NCBI RefSeq assembly: GCF_005869225.1
Contig: NZ_SWFP01000002.1
Span: forward strand, 744,001-808,000
DNA: 64,000 nt
Origin: Dyadobacter bucti
GTDB lineage: Bacteria > Bacteroidota > Bacteroidia > Cytophagales > Spirosomataceae
Direction of reading: 5' to 3'
Of this stretch, positions 52,990 through 63,370 are shown piece by piece; within the stretch, counting starts at the first letter, position 1, and each line of letters begins with the position of its first letter. Under the pieces are notes generated by a model, which saw nothing but the letters and a program-made list of their open reading frames with translations, was not told the DNA's origin and did no database searches. Both the position numbers and the translations under genes were made by a program.

Positions 52990-53253
52990 TGAAACAAACT
53001 CTCAAATATTGAAATAAGATAAATCAAAAAATATTACTCTATAAAATCGATAGGAATTAAATTTTAAAATTTTTTAATTAGCTTTACGCATTAATAAATA
53101 AAAAATAGCAGGATATCGATATGATTGAGCGCGCTATACCAAATAATATTTTGAATAGTGTGGAACATTTAATAGAATTTTAATCTTGTTCCGAAATTTT
53201 CAAAACAGGCATCTTGCTAAACTAAAATTTACCTATCTTTCAATAGTACAATT
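52990..53253 (+). promoter_or_regulatory. AT-rich upstream region of the locus 4 susC gene
   Basis: About 260 bases of A/T-rich sequence without a gene. Candidate Bacteroidota promoter boxes reading rightward are TAATCTTG at 53181-53188 (seven of eight to TAnnTTTG) and TATCTTTC at 53234-53241 with CTTG 17 bases before it. The second would leave a very short leader, so the first is more plausible. No experimental support. Confidence 0.3.
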
Positions 53254-56200
53254 ATGAAAAGCCAATTCTATCTGCTTTTGCTTTTACTTTTCGGAGCCGG
53301 CTACGCGAGCGCCCAGGACAGGGTGATCACCGGAATTATCACCGACTCGGGCGACGGAAGTCCGCTACCGGGTGCGTCTGTGGCGATAAAGGGAACTTCC
53401 TCGGGCACGCTTTCGGACGCCAGCGGTGCTTACAGCCTGAATGTTCCGGCCGACGCCTCGGTTCTGGTCGTTTCCTTTATAGGATATATTGCCCAGGATG
53501 TACCGGTGGGCAGCCGGGACAAAATAGACGTCGCATTAAATTCGGATACCAAATTGCTGAATGAGGTGGTGGTTACTGCACTTGGCATTTCCCGCGAAAA
53601 ACGGGCATTGGGCTATGCGGTGCAGGAGATCAAAGGGGAAGCACTTCAGACGCGCCCTACGAATGCACTGAGCGCGCTTTCAGGGAAAGTAGCAGGCTTA
53701 CAGGTGGTTACTTCTGGTGGCAACATGGGGGGCTCTTCGCGGGTGCTCTTACGCGGGATCAACTCCATTTCCGGTAACAACCAGCCGCTTTATGTGATCG
53801 ACGGCACACCCATCGACAACGCCGACCTGAACAGTGCGGCTACCAGCGCCGGAAGCGGCGGAAAAGATGTTGGTAACATGATCCAGGACATTAACCCGGA
53901 CGATATTGAGAACATTTCGGTATTGAAAGGACCGTCAGCCGCTGCACTCTACGGAACCCGCGCTGCCAACGGTGTGATCCTGATCACGACCAAAAAAGGC
54001 AAGGAAAACAGCAAAGTAAACCTGACTTTGAACACAGGCGTTGAATTCGAAAACATCGTTCGTTTGCCCAAAAGACAGCAATTATACGGAGGCGGCTTCT
54101 CTCCCACTTTCCAGAAAGCGACCATCAATGGCAACGAATACAATATTGTGGAATATGCCGTGGACGAAAGCTGGGGGCCAAAACTGGATGGTACGCCGGT
54201 ATTGCACTGGTACAACCTCGATCCGGAAAACACAGCCGAATACCTGAAACCGCAGCCCTGGGCATATCCTAAAAACGATGTGCATACTTTCTTCGAAACG
54301 GGTGTTGCCAATACAAACAGCCTCTCTCTGAGCGGTGGTAACGCCAACGCTACTTACCGTCTTTCCTACACCAATAAGAATGTAAAAGGAACGGTACCGA
54401 ATTCTTCCCTGAAACGTAACTCTATCAACTTTTCCGGGTCATCCCAATTGGGCAAGCTGAAAGTTTTTAACAATTTCAATTACATCAAAAACCAATCGAC
54501 CGGCCGCCCGTGGACCGGTGCTACCAACCGGAACATTATCCTGGAGGCCTTCCAGTGGGGTGCAGTGCAGGTGGATTATGACAAGCTGAAAAACTACAAA
54601 AGAGCTGACGGCACACAGATACTCTGGAACCGCAGCGGGTACCAGAATACACCGGCAGGAGAAGCAGCGAAGTTTATCGATAACCCGTACTGGTCGGCTT
54701 ACGAAAGTTACCTTGAAGAAAACCGCGACCGTTTTTATGGAAACGTGGGGCTGGTGTACGATGTAAACAGCTGGCTGAAACTGAGCGGAAAAGTGAACGC
54801 GGATGTGTACCAGTACCAGTACCAGGACAGGATCGCAGTTTACTCGCGTACGCAGTCGCAGTACCAGGAGTACAACAACAATTTCAGCGAGTTCAACTAT
54901 GAGTTGCTGGCTTCTGCCAACAAAAGCTGGGGGGATATTTCGCTGAATGTGAACGCCGGAGGTAATATTATGAAGCAAAGACGCCGGATCAGCGACGCAG
55001 TAACCCAGGGCGGGCTTATCATTCCCGAATATTACAATCTTAAAAACGCGAGTTCGGTACTGATCAATTCCAATGCATATCAGAAACAGATCAACTCTAT
55101 TTTCGGAAGCTTCTCGCTGGGCTGGAAAAGCCTGCTTTTTGTAGACGGAACGATCCGTAATGACTGGTCGTCGACCCTGCCGATCGGAAAAAACTCTTTC
55201 ACATATCCTTCTTTGACTACCAGCTTGATTTTAAGCGAACTGGACGGTATAAAAGACATTGCATGGCTTGATTTTGCCAAAGTCCGCCTCGGCTGGGCGC
55301 AGGTAGGTAATGATACCGACCCCTACCAGTTGCAGCGGGCTTATGAGGCGACCCAGTCATTCGACGGAATGGCAGGATACAAACTCCCTGAACGCCTTAA
55401 CAATCAGTCCCTTAAACCAGAGATCACCAGTTCATGGGAAACCGGGCTAAGCCTGCAGGCTTTGAAAAACAGGATCGGGCTGGACATTACCTATTATGAC
55501 AATGTGAGCCGCAACCAGATCATTAATATTCCGGTTTCTTCCGCTTTTGGGTACGATTCCAAGGTGATCAATGCTGGAAAGATCAACAACAAAGGTGTTG
55601 AGGTGACTTTGACAGGAACGCCTGTCCGTCAGAATGGTTTTGAGTGGAATAGCAGCATCAACTGGTCGCGGAACCGCAATAAGGTGATCGCGCTCGCGCC
55701 GGGCGTCAATACTTTCCAGCTTGCAAACAGCCTGGTCACGCTGGTTGCCCGCGAAGGTCAGCCTTACGGACAGATACTTGGCAACGATTTTATATATGCA
55801 GCCGATGGCCAGAAGGTGATCAAAGCAGACGGAACTTATGACAGAGGCCAACAGCTGACGCCGCTGGGAAGTGTTCTGCCAAAATACCTGTTCGGTTTCC
55901 AGAATAATCTGACCTATAAAAACTTTAATCTCGGCTTTCTGATCGACGGACGTGTGGGTGGAAAATTTTTCTCGCAAACCTACAAGGTAGCGATGTACGC
56001 GGGTATTCTTGACAAAACAGCCGACAACAACATAAGGGAAACCGGCGTGGTGCTCGACGGCGTAAAGGGTACCGTGACCTACAACAGCGACGGAACTTAC
56101 TCGGTGACCAATACTGCCAAAAACGATACACGCATCACCGCGCAAGCCTGGGCACGGGGTGAATACAGCGGCCCGACTCCACAAACGATTTTCGACGCCA

Positions 56201-56430
56201 CGTTTGTGAAGCTGCGCGAGGTAACTTTCGGGTACAGTCTCCCGCTGACGGCCAAGGCTGTGAAGTCGGTTTACTTCGGAGTGTACGGACGTAACCTTTT
56301 CAATGTGTATACAGCCAGCAAATACATCGATCCGGAGGTCACCAGCAGCGGCGGAAATATCCAGGGCATCGAGGGCGGAAATATCCCTGTACCAGCCACT
56401 TACGGACTGAACGTCAACGTTAAATTTTAA
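53254..56430 (+). CDS. SusC/RagA TonB-dependent transporter without STN domain (locus 4)
   Basis: A 1058-residue protein with a signal peptide (MKSQFYLLLLLLFGAGYASA). It goes straight into a regulatory-like beta domain (VITGIITDSGDGSPLPGASV), then a variant TonB box (LNEVVVTALGISREKRALGY), a plug with GPSAAALYGTRAANGVILIT and a barrel ending in ATYGLNVNVKF. The absence of an STN domain fits the absence of a local sigma/FecR pair, so control is different from loci 1-3. The susD partner follows after 30 bases. The ligand is unknown. Confidence 0.93.
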   Translation: MKSQFYLLLLLLFGAGYASAQDRVITGIITDSGDGSPLPGASVAIKGTSSGTLSDASGAYSLNVPADASVLVVSFIGYIAQDVPVGSRDKIDVALNSDTKLLNEVVVTALGISREKRALGYAVQEIKGEALQTRPTNALSALSGKVAGLQVVTSGGNMGGSSRVLLRGINSISGNNQPLYVIDGTPIDNADLNSAATSAGSGGKDVGNMIQDINPDDIENISVLKGPSAAALYGTRAANGVILITTKKGKENSKVNLTLNTGVEFENIVRLPKRQQLYGGGFSPTFQKATINGNEYNIVEYAVDESWGPKLDGTPVLHWYNLDPENTAEYLKPQPWAYPKNDVHTFFETGVANTNSLSLSGGNANATYRLSYTNKNVKGTVPNSSLKRNSINFSGSSQLGKLKVFNNFNYIKNQSTGRPWTGATNRNIILEAFQWGAVQVDYDKLKNYKRADGTQILWNRSGYQNTPAGEAAKFIDNPYWSAYESYLEENRDRFYGNVGLVYDVNSWLKLSGKVNADVYQYQYQDRIAVYSRTQSQYQEYNNNFSEFNYELLASANKSWGDISLNVNAGGNIMKQRRRISDAVTQGGLIIPEYYNLKNASSVLINSNAYQKQINSIFGSFSLGWKSLLFVDGTIRNDWSSTLPIGKNSFTYPSLTTSLILSELDGIKDIAWLDFAKVRLGWAQVGNDTDPYQLQRAYEATQSFDGMAGYKLPERLNNQSLKPEITSSWETGLSLQALKNRIGLDITYYDNVSRNQIINIPVSSAFGYDSKVINAGKINNKGVEVTLTGTPVRQNGFEWNSSINWSRNRNKVIALAPGVNTFQLANSLVTLVAREGQPYGQILGNDFIYAADGQKVIKADGTYDRGQQLTPLGSVLPKYLFGFQNNLTYKNFNLGFLIDGRVGGKFFSQTYKVAMYAGILDKTADNNIRETGVVLDGVKGTVTYNSDGTYSVTNTAKNDTRITAQAWARGEYSGPTPQTIFDATFVKLREVTFGYSLPLTAKAVKSVYFGVYGRNLFNVYTASKYIDPEVTSSGGNIQGIEGGNIPVPATYGLNVNVKF

Positions 56431-56460
56431 ACCGATACCCCAAGATCAAAATCGAAAATC

Positions 56461-58014
56461 ATGCAAAAGTTCATATATAAAAACCGCATTTTTTCCCTGG
56501 CCGTCGGCACGCTTGCATTGCTGTCTTCATGCAGCGACAGCCATTTTGAGGAAATAAACAAGGACCCGAACCGTCCTGAAAATGCTACCACGACCACCAT
56601 TCTGCTGGCTGCTGAAAAAACGCTGATCGACAACATACGGAATGAGAATATTTCCCTGCGCGGCTCCCAGCTGTTTTCCCAATACTACAGCCAGAACATT
56701 TACAGCGACCAGTCGCGGTACGATATTCCTCGGTCTTACTCGGATACCTATTGGAGCAATGCCTACAAAACGCTCAACAACCTGAATGAGATTATCATTC
56801 TGAACACCAATTCGGCTACGAAAGAAGTGGCTTCCGCAGGCGTCGCAGGTGCGAACCAAAACCAGATCGCCATCGCGAGGATCCTTAAAGCCTATGCTTT
56901 TCAGGGGTTAACCGATGTTTTCGGCAACATTCCCTATCAGTCTTACGGGAACAATGATCCTGAATTTCAGGCATTGCAGCAGTCTCCCGAAAACCTGAGC
57001 CCCGGCTATGCAAGCCAGCAAAAGATCTACGCCGATATTCTCAATGAACTCAAAGCTTCGGCCGATACGCTGAACAAGTACAAGACCGCCGTGACGTTTG
57101 GCAATTACGATGTGATTTACAAAGGTAAAAATGAGCTTTGGGCCAAATTCGCAAATTCGCTGAGGCTCCGGATCGCAACACGGGTAAGAAAACAACTCCC
57201 CGAACAGTCGGAATCGCACTTTGCAGACGCATTAAAAAACGGTGTTTTCACATCCAATGCGGATAACGCGGTATTCAAATACCAGACACTTGCTCCCAAT
57301 GAGGCTCCCCTTTACCGGGCTACGGTAACCGCAAACCGAAAGGATTTCGCTGTTTCGCACGTGCTTATCAATGTATTGAAAGGCGAGCTTGGTCCGGTGA
57401 AGGTCCAGGATCCACGCTTGCAGGTATACGCACTGAAAAATGCCGCGGGCAATTACGTGGGGCAGCCCTACGGATTACCCGTTGCAGCTGCCGGTTTGCT
57501 GACAGCCACGGATGTTAGCTTGCCGGGAACTGCGGTAAATGCCGCCAATTACGGCGAGGTGTTACAGGAATATGCTGAGGTAGCATTCCTGATTTCGGAG
57601 CACGACAACTGGGAACAACAATCTTATGTGGCCGGTGTTACGGCCTCTCTGCAAAAATGGGGCATCCCCGAAGCACAGATCGCGACCTATATTGCGGCAC
57701 TGCCCGCGGCCAGCAAGGAAAATGTATTGTCTCAGAAATACCTCGCACTTTTCACCCAGGGCGACGAAGCATGGAGCGAAATCCGCCGCACCGGCTCGCC
57801 ATCATTCCTGGTTAAGCCCGGCGACGTAGTCTGGAGACGTCAGGTGGGTACGGAAATTACCGATTACAAATTCCAGCCACTATTCGGCGAAGGGGTGCCG
57901 CAACGCTTATATTACCCTCCAAAAGAACAAAGCGTAAACCTCACCAACTACCAAAAAGCCGTCCAGGCGCAGGGTAATGATGATATTACGACAGTGCTTT
58001 GGTGGAACAGGTGA
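56461..58014 (+). CDS. SusD-like lipoprotein, SusD-like_2 type (locus 4)
   Basis: A 517-residue protein with leader IFSLAVGTLALLSSC (Cys24). The opening HFEEINKDPNRPENATTTTI and IARILKAYAFQGLTDVFGNI are typical of the SusD-like_2 branch, as is the end YYPPKEQSVNLTNYQKAVQA. It binds ligand at the surface as partner of the SusC encoded just upstream. It is convergent with the tolC-like gene, with a repeat-filled gap between. Confidence 0.9.
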   Translation: MQKFIYKNRIFSLAVGTLALLSSCSDSHFEEINKDPNRPENATTTTILLAAEKTLIDNIRNENISLRGSQLFSQYYSQNIYSDQSRYDIPRSYSDTYWSNAYKTLNNLNEIIILNTNSATKEVASAGVAGANQNQIAIARILKAYAFQGLTDVFGNIPYQSYGNNDPEFQALQQSPENLSPGYASQQKIYADILNELKASADTLNKYKTAVTFGNYDVIYKGKNELWAKFANSLRLRIATRVRKQLPEQSESHFADALKNGVFTSNADNAVFKYQTLAPNEAPLYRATVTANRKDFAVSHVLINVLKGELGPVKVQDPRLQVYALKNAAGNYVGQPYGLPVAAAGLLTATDVSLPGTAVNAANYGEVLQEYAEVAFLISEHDNWEQQSYVAGVTASLQKWGIPEAQIATYIAALPAASKENVLSQKYLALFTQGDEAWSEIRRTGSPSFLVKPGDVVWRRQVGTEITDYKFQPLFGEGVPQRLYYPPKEQSVNLTNYQKAVQAQGNDDITTVLWWNR

Positions 58015-58021
58015 TAATTTT

Positions 58022-58345
58022 GAATGAGTGAATGAGTGAATGAGCCGCCGTGGAACGGGGAATGTGTGAATAATTGAATGACCGAATGATTGAATAATTG
58101 AATAATTGAATTTCGAATCTACTTTCGCTGCCAGCTCCGGTGCAGCGCAACGAAATATGGGTAGCAGGTGCAACGCACCGAGACAGAAAACCGATAATGG
58201 CAATTGTCCAAACCAGCATTATCATTCTTCATTCAATCATTCAAAATCCCCCCGTTCCACGGCGGCTCATTCGGTCATTCAAAATTAATTCACTCATTCA
58301 CTCATTCACTCATTCACTAATTCAAATTTCAAAATTCACTCATTC
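58022..58345. repeat. Composite repeat block with perfect 23-bp inverted repeats
   Basis: Runs of gaatgagt on the left and ttcactca on the right flank two exact 23-bp inverted copies at 58038-58060 and 58250-58272 (core gccgccgtggaacgggg). Between them sits a different module, about 58135-58190, with ccggtgcagcgcaacg and ggtgcaacgcacc, whose reverse frame reads SRCVAPATHISLRCTGAG, a pattern of spurious intergenic frames. No gene is supported. The block separates the convergent susD and tolC-like genes. Confidence 0.8.
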
Positions 58346-58350
58346 AAAAT

Positions 58351-59793
58351 TCACTCATCCCCCACCTCCCCGCTCCCATAAAAGTCCAGCACCTTCTTCC
58401 TTACAGTCACCTCATATTTCGCCTGAACAAAGCTTGCTTTGGCGCGGTCGAGGTTGGTTTTGGCCATGGTGTATTCCAATGGGTTGGTAACACCGTTGGT
58501 GAGCCTGATCTCCGAGGCGCGTAATGCTTTTTCGAGAACTGATACCTGAATCTGCAAGGTCTGGTAACGTTCCGTGGCATTTTGCAGCGTGATAAATGCC
58601 TGCTCCACCTGCTGCCTCAGTTGCTGGCGGACCTGCATATCCTGATTCTTCACGATCATTTTCTGAATCTTCGCCTCCTGTGTCCTGTAAGACGATTGGG
58701 TTGCATTGAAAATCGGAACCCGTAGCGTCAGGCCGATGGAAAACGCCCGGTTAAGCCCCAACTGATTGAAATAACCAATACGCTGCTGCTCCACCGACTG
58801 AGTGAACGTATTCGCCTGATAGGTTTTACCGTCCACATTAACGAACGCATTGATAGGCGTCTCCACATAATTTTCGCCGACAACAACCGACCTCCTGGCC
58901 ATCGAAGAAAAGGCGGTACCGAACGAACTGGTCAGCGACAGGGTCGGATGTTTCAGGCCTTTGGCAATCGCGATACTTTTTTCGGCAGACTGTATCCGGA
59001 TGCCCATGGCCTTTACCTCCGGCAATACAGTGAGCGACTGCTCATAAATGTCTTTCCAGGTTCCGTTAGCTAGGGGAACAACGCTGTCTTCAACAGGATC
59101 CAGCTCGAATTCATTTTCGACGGCGGGACGGTTGAGAAGCTGGCCGAGCGTCAGATGTGCAATGCGCAAATCGTTGCGGGCATTGGTGATCTGGATCTGG
59201 TCGTTCGCGAGCTGCGCCTGCAGACTGTACAAGGTCGATTCAGGCAGCACTTCCAATTTCACCTGTTTGGTGGTCCTGTCTAGCTGCGATTGTGTGGATT
59301 CTGCCTGTTTGAAAGCTACATTCAGCAGTTCTTTCGACATCAGTATCTGCATATAAGCCTGCAATACACTGAGGACAATCGCATTTTTGGATGACTGCAC
59401 ATCGAGCTGGCTGGCAGACAGGTTCATAGCAGCCTGATCCTGCGTATTTTTCCGCTGGTAACCATTGTAGACCAGCCAGTCCGCCTTGATCCAGGCGCTA
59501 TTGGTACCGATCTGGTTGTTGGTGATCGAATTGGTATAAGGGTCAATGCTCCGCCCGAGCGAATATCCCGGATTGAAAATCCCCTCCACCGCCGGCAATC
59601 TGTCGCGTTTGGTTTGCTGATGCGTATTGATCGTCGATTGAAGCCCGAGTTCCGATTCTTTGATTTTAAGATTTTGTGCAATCGCCATGTCAATGCATTC
59701 AGACAAAGACAGCTTTTCCTGCGCTATGGCCGGGCCTGCGAGCACTGCGCAAAGTATCAGCACAGTCATTTTTTTTGTATTAAAAATAAACAT
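58351..59793 (-). CDS. TolC-family outer-membrane channel of the peptide exporter
   Basis: Starting at 59793 (MFIFNTKKMTVLILCAVLAG) gives 480 residues with a signal peptide ending AGPAIAQ; the ATG at 59916 lies inside the ABC gene. Two OEP repeats are visible: LSLSECIDMAIAQNLKIKES to about 210, and IQSAEKSIAIAKGLKHPTLS to the end, with LRVPIFNATQSSYRTQEAKI as the equatorial hinge. It starts only 5 bases after the ABC-exporter stop, so it should be the outer-membrane exit of that type I-like secretion path. It is not close in sequence to the metal-efflux channel at 43.5-44.8 kb. Confidence 0.9.
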   Translation of the reverse strand: MFIFNTKKMTVLILCAVLAGPAIAQEKLSLSECIDMAIAQNLKIKESELGLQSTINTHQQTKRDRLPAVEGIFNPGYSLGRSIDPYTNSITNNQIGTNSAWIKADWLVYNGYQRKNTQDQAAMNLSASQLDVQSSKNAIVLSVLQAYMQILMSKELLNVAFKQAESTQSQLDRTTKQVKLEVLPESTLYSLQAQLANDQIQITNARNDLRIAHLTLGQLLNRPAVENEFELDPVEDSVVPLANGTWKDIYEQSLTVLPEVKAMGIRIQSAEKSIAIAKGLKHPTLSLTSSFGTAFSSMARRSVVVGENYVETPINAFVNVDGKTYQANTFTQSVEQQRIGYFNQLGLNRAFSIGLTLRVPIFNATQSSYRTQEAKIQKMIVKNQDMQVRQQLRQQVEQAFITLQNATERYQTLQIQVSVLEKALRASEIRLTNGVTNPLEYTMAKTNLDRAKASFVQAKYEVTVRKKVLDFYGSGEVGDE

Positions 59794-59798
59794 GGCTT

Positions 59799-62051
59799 TC
59801 AGGGTTTGGGATTGATAGATGACTCCAATGCACTGGTACCGTTGGCACAGATATTCATCAGGCTTTCCGGATCCAGGGGATTGAGCTGCGGACTGACCAG
59901 GTATTGCGACGCCCACAGCCGGTAGTACGCATTGTTGTTGGCCAGCAGCTGAAAGTGGTTGCCTTCTTCTACGAGCTTTCCTTCTTCTATGACCATGATC
60001 TTATCGGCGCCCATAATGGTACTCAGGCGGTGCGCAATGATGATGATTGTTTTTCCGGCTTCCCTAAGCTTCTCAATGGTATTGTGCACAGCGCGCTCGG
60101 AAATGGAATCGAGCGAAGATGTGGCTTCGTCGAGAATGATGATCTCGGGGTTACGGTACAGGGCGCGGGCTATCGCGATCCGTTGTTTTTGCCCGCCCGA
60201 CAGGCTCGCACCATTCTCGCCCAGATAGGTATGGAAACCATTGGGAAGTTTTTCGATAAATTCATCTATGCCAAGGATCTGACAAATCCCGATGATTCGC
60301 TGCATATCAGGCTGATACTCCCCTACCCCGATGTTATCGATCACATTTCCGGTAAAAAGGTCGACCTGCTGGGGCACCACGCTCACGATCTGGCGCAGGC
60401 TGTCGTTGCTGACATGTTTGATATCATAATCGCCGATATGGATCGACCCGCTTTGCAGGGGATACATATTTTGAAGAAGTGATAACAGAGTCGACTTGCC
60501 CGACCCACTTTCGCCCACGACCGCGGTCACTTTGCCCTTCGGGATCGTAAGCGTCAGATTATCAAACACCTGAACCCTGGAACCATACCGGAAGGACATC
60601 TGCCTGAAAGTAACATCCCCCACCATTTCGGGTGTCAGTTCTATCTTGTTTTCGGTAGATTCCCTTTCCAGATCCATGATCTCAAAAAGCCTGTCGGCGG
60701 CGATCAAAGCATCCTGGATGACCGTGTTCGCCCCGATCAGGCTGCTGGCCGGGCCTGTGAAATAACCAATTAGTGCATAAAAAGATAACAATTCCCCCGG
60801 GGTAAGCGTATTGTCGAGTACAAATCCGGAACCGACCCAGAGTAAGATGATCGTGAACAGCCTGGACATCAGTTCGGATGCATTTCCAGCCCAGATGGAA
60901 ACCGAGGCGGATGTAAAAATGCTTTTCAGCAACTTCATAAACCGGACTTCGGTTTTTACATTGGCAAAAGATTCGAGGCCGAAACGTTTGATAGTACCCA
61001 TCGAATTCAGCGATTCCACGAGCTGCGATTCCAGGTCGGCAGAGTTTTCCATCAGTTTACGCTGGCCTTTCTTGTTAATGCTGTTGACGATGAAATAAAT
61101 CACCGCATAAAAAGGGATCACGGCCATCATGATCAGCGCCAGTTTCCAATCGTAGGAAAACATCATCCCAAAAGAAAACAGGACGATAAAAATGTTCACG
61201 ACCAGCGAAAGTGCGGTATCGTTGATAAAAGCACGGATTTTGACGGCATCGTTGACACGTGAAATAATCTCGCCGACGCGCATGGTATCGAAAAACTGCT
61301 GGGGTAATTTGAGCAGATGTTTATAGTAACCCAAAATCAGCCTTGCATCGATCTGCTGGCCGGTTTTCAGCGCAAAAATACTTTTCATAGAACCGATAAA
61401 AAGCTGCAACGCGAGGATCAGGATCATGCCGGTGCTCAGCAGGTTCAGCAAATTACGATTGCCTTCCACGAGCACGTTATCTACTATTTTCTGTACATAA
61501 ATAGAAGTGGAAAGTCCCAGGATCGTGTACATGATCGCCCCGAAAAGCGCCTGCGTCATCACCGAACGGTGCGGTTTGATGAGCGTCCAGAACCGGCTCA
61601 TGATCGACTGCTTGTTGTTTCCGGCTTCAAACTTTTCACCCGGCAGCAGCAGGATCAGCACGCCAGTCCATATCGCTTTGAATTCTTCGAGTGTCTGTTT
61701 TTCCAGCTTCCCGACTCCCGGGTCCATGATGGTAATATGGGTTTCGGTCACGTCATAAATGACCACAAAATGGTGCAGGCCTTCTTTCACGATCACATGG
61801 GCAATGGCAGGTTTCGGGATTTTAGGCAGACTGTCAAAATTGCCCCGCACACCTTTGGCCTGAAACCCCAGCTTCTGGGCGGCCTCGATCATACCAAGCA
61901 CATTGGTCCCTTTTTTATCGGTGGATGCATACTGACGGATCCGTGCAATGGGCATCATCAATTTGTAATGTGCCGAGATCGATGCCAGGCAGGCCGCGCC
62001 GCAATCGGTAATATCGTGTTGCCTGACGCAGATTTTCTTTTTGTTAATCAT
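59799..62051 (-). CDS. Peptidase-containing (C39) ABC exporter for double-glycine peptides
   Basis: A 750-residue protein in three parts. Residues 1-135 are a C39 peptidase with Cys17 (DITDCGAACLASISAHY), His94 (EGLHHFVVIYD) and Asp110 (ITIMDPG), so the catalytic triad is complete. Residues about 160-460 hold six membrane helices. The ATPase has Walker A (VVGESGSGKSTLLSLL), signature LSGGQKQRIAIARAL, Walker B with EIIILDEATSSLD and the H-loop IIIAHRLSTI. Such PCAT proteins cut the leader after Gly-Gly and export the mature peptide. Adaptor and TolC genes flank it on the same strand. The substrates are presumably the small peptides encoded upstream at 63.4-64 kb. Confidence 0.95.
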   Translation of the reverse strand: MINKKKICVRQHDITDCGAACLASISAHYKLMMPIARIRQYASTDKKGTNVLGMIEAAQKLGFQAKGVRGNFDSLPKIPKPAIAHVIVKEGLHHFVVIYDVTETHITIMDPGVGKLEKQTLEEFKAIWTGVLILLLPGEKFEAGNNKQSIMSRFWTLIKPHRSVMTQALFGAIMYTILGLSTSIYVQKIVDNVLVEGNRNLLNLLSTGMILILALQLFIGSMKSIFALKTGQQIDARLILGYYKHLLKLPQQFFDTMRVGEIISRVNDAVKIRAFINDTALSLVVNIFIVLFSFGMMFSYDWKLALIMMAVIPFYAVIYFIVNSINKKGQRKLMENSADLESQLVESLNSMGTIKRFGLESFANVKTEVRFMKLLKSIFTSASVSIWAGNASELMSRLFTIILLWVGSGFVLDNTLTPGELLSFYALIGYFTGPASSLIGANTVIQDALIAADRLFEIMDLERESTENKIELTPEMVGDVTFRQMSFRYGSRVQVFDNLTLTIPKGKVTAVVGESGSGKSTLLSLLQNMYPLQSGSIHIGDYDIKHVSNDSLRQIVSVVPQQVDLFTGNVIDNIGVGEYQPDMQRIIGICQILGIDEFIEKLPNGFHTYLGENGASLSGGQKQRIAIARALYRNPEIIILDEATSSLDSISERAVHNTIEKLREAGKTIIIIAHRLSTIMGADKIMVIEEGKLVEEGNHFQLLANNNAYYRLWASQYLVSPQLNPLDPESLMNICANGTSALESSINPKP

Positions 62052-62093
62052 GGCTAATGGATAACAGGATGATTAAAAAATGGTAGGTAGAAT

Positions 62094-63260
62094 TTATTTC
62101 GACATGTTTTTGGGGTTAAGCCAGTCATCGGCCTGGTCGTAAAGCAGATCGAAAAGACTGCGTTCGGTCACTACAAAATGCGCCCGGAGCGTCATCCCTT
62201 TTTTGAGATAACCCTTCACGCCTTGTTTCAATGTGAGATGGTTGCGGTTGAGGATACATTTAACCTTGAAAAAAGTCTGCTGCTGTTCGGTAATAATGAT
62301 GTCATTGGAAATGCTCGCAATAGTACCTTCCGCCATACCCCATTGATTGTAATTGTAGGCGTCCACCTGCATCCTGGCCTTCATGCCGTTTCGCAGCAGA
62401 CCAATGTCTTTGGGGGAAATGTAACATTCCACAAGCAGGTTGGAATCGGGTGAAATCACGCCCAATACTTCGCCAGGCTGTACATAGCTGCCCGCATATT
62501 TTCCCGCCAGCTGGCCGATACTGCCTGCTACCGGCGCTTTAATGGTACAAAGTTCTTTCTCTTTCAGAACTTGCTGCTCCTGCGCCCGGAGTTCGTCGAC
62601 GGCCATATTCAGCTGCGAAAGTGCGGTTTGCCAGTCGCTGATCTGCCGTTCCGTAAAGGACCTGGATTGTCCCTGGGCTGTATGATAAGCAAACTCCTTG
62701 TCTTCCAGTTCTTGCCTTGCAATGACCTTCTCGGCGAAAAGCGTCTGGCTTACATCCAGCTCTCTTTTCCTTTTACGCTCTGTTTCAGCAAGTTCCGCCT
62801 GCTGAAAAACATATTGTTCATATTGCTGACGGTATAGGGACGATTGCAGACCCGAGACCGTACGGCTCCCGCTGCGCGCTGAAACCAGCAGCGAGAGGTC
62901 GTGAATGTAAACGCTCTTTTCGTTCAGCTGCGAATGTATCAGCCGCAGTTTGCTGTCGGGTATATCTGTTTGCAGCCTGAAAACGGGTTGCCCGGCTTGC
63001 ACCGGCTGGTTTTCATGCACCAGCACTTCTGCAATCGTGCCGCCTGCAAGCGGGCGGAGTTCGTTGCGCTCGGCTTTGGCGCGGACTATGCCCGTGCTTT
63101 GTACCGATACTTCGGTGCGGATAAATGGAAGTGAAATAAGTGCCGCCAGTGCTGCCAGCACCACCGAAATGTAGATGACCTGTCCATGGACGGAAACCTG
63201 TGGAAGATAAGCTTCGGTAGTATGTTCGATTACCTCGGCCGGGAATAGCTGGTTCTGCAT
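62094..63260 (-). CDS. HlyD-family adaptor of the peptide exporter
   Basis: A start at 63260 (MQNQLFPAEVIEHTTEAYLP) gives 388 residues; the in-frame ATG at 63485 would run back through a separate small gene. One membrane helix (VIYISVVLAALAALISLPFI) near residue 30 is followed by a lipoyl half (VLVHENQPVQAGQPVFRLQT), a long coiled coil (about 100-225) and the second lipoyl half (CTIKAPVAGSIGQLAGKYAG). A beta-barrel part has ECYISPKDIGLLRNGMKARM. It links the ABC exporter (42-base gap) to the TolC-type channel. Confidence 0.92.
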   Translation of the reverse strand: MQNQLFPAEVIEHTTEAYLPQVSVHGQVIYISVVLAALAALISLPFIRTEVSVQSTGIVRAKAERNELRPLAGGTIAEVLVHENQPVQAGQPVFRLQTDIPDSKLRLIHSQLNEKSVYIHDLSLLVSARSGSRTVSGLQSSLYRQQYEQYVFQQAELAETERKRKRELDVSQTLFAEKVIARQELEDKEFAYHTAQGQSRSFTERQISDWQTALSQLNMAVDELRAQEQQVLKEKELCTIKAPVAGSIGQLAGKYAGSYVQPGEVLGVISPDSNLLVECYISPKDIGLLRNGMKARMQVDAYNYNQWGMAEGTIASISNDIIITEQQQTFFKVKCILNRNHLTLKQGVKGYLKKGMTLRAHFVVTERSLFDLLYDQADDWLNPKNMSK

Positions 63261-63370
63261 GGCGCATACTGTGTTAAGTGTGAAAAGCAGGTGTTGCGAT
63301 GTATTTGAGAGGGATCTTTTTTTGATTTTCGAAGAGCAGCCCGCGCCCGGAGCGTGCACGGGCCTTCTAT

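Noticed and set aside
58038..58272. Inverted repeats as ends of an insertion sequence or MITE
   Set aside because: No transposase frame lies between them and no target-site duplication is evident; simple repeats extend beyond the arms. A non-autonomous element cannot be excluded.
58140..58490. 116-residue + strand open frame
   Set aside because: It runs through simple repeats and then over the tolC-like gene in antisense; the residues only echo the repeats.
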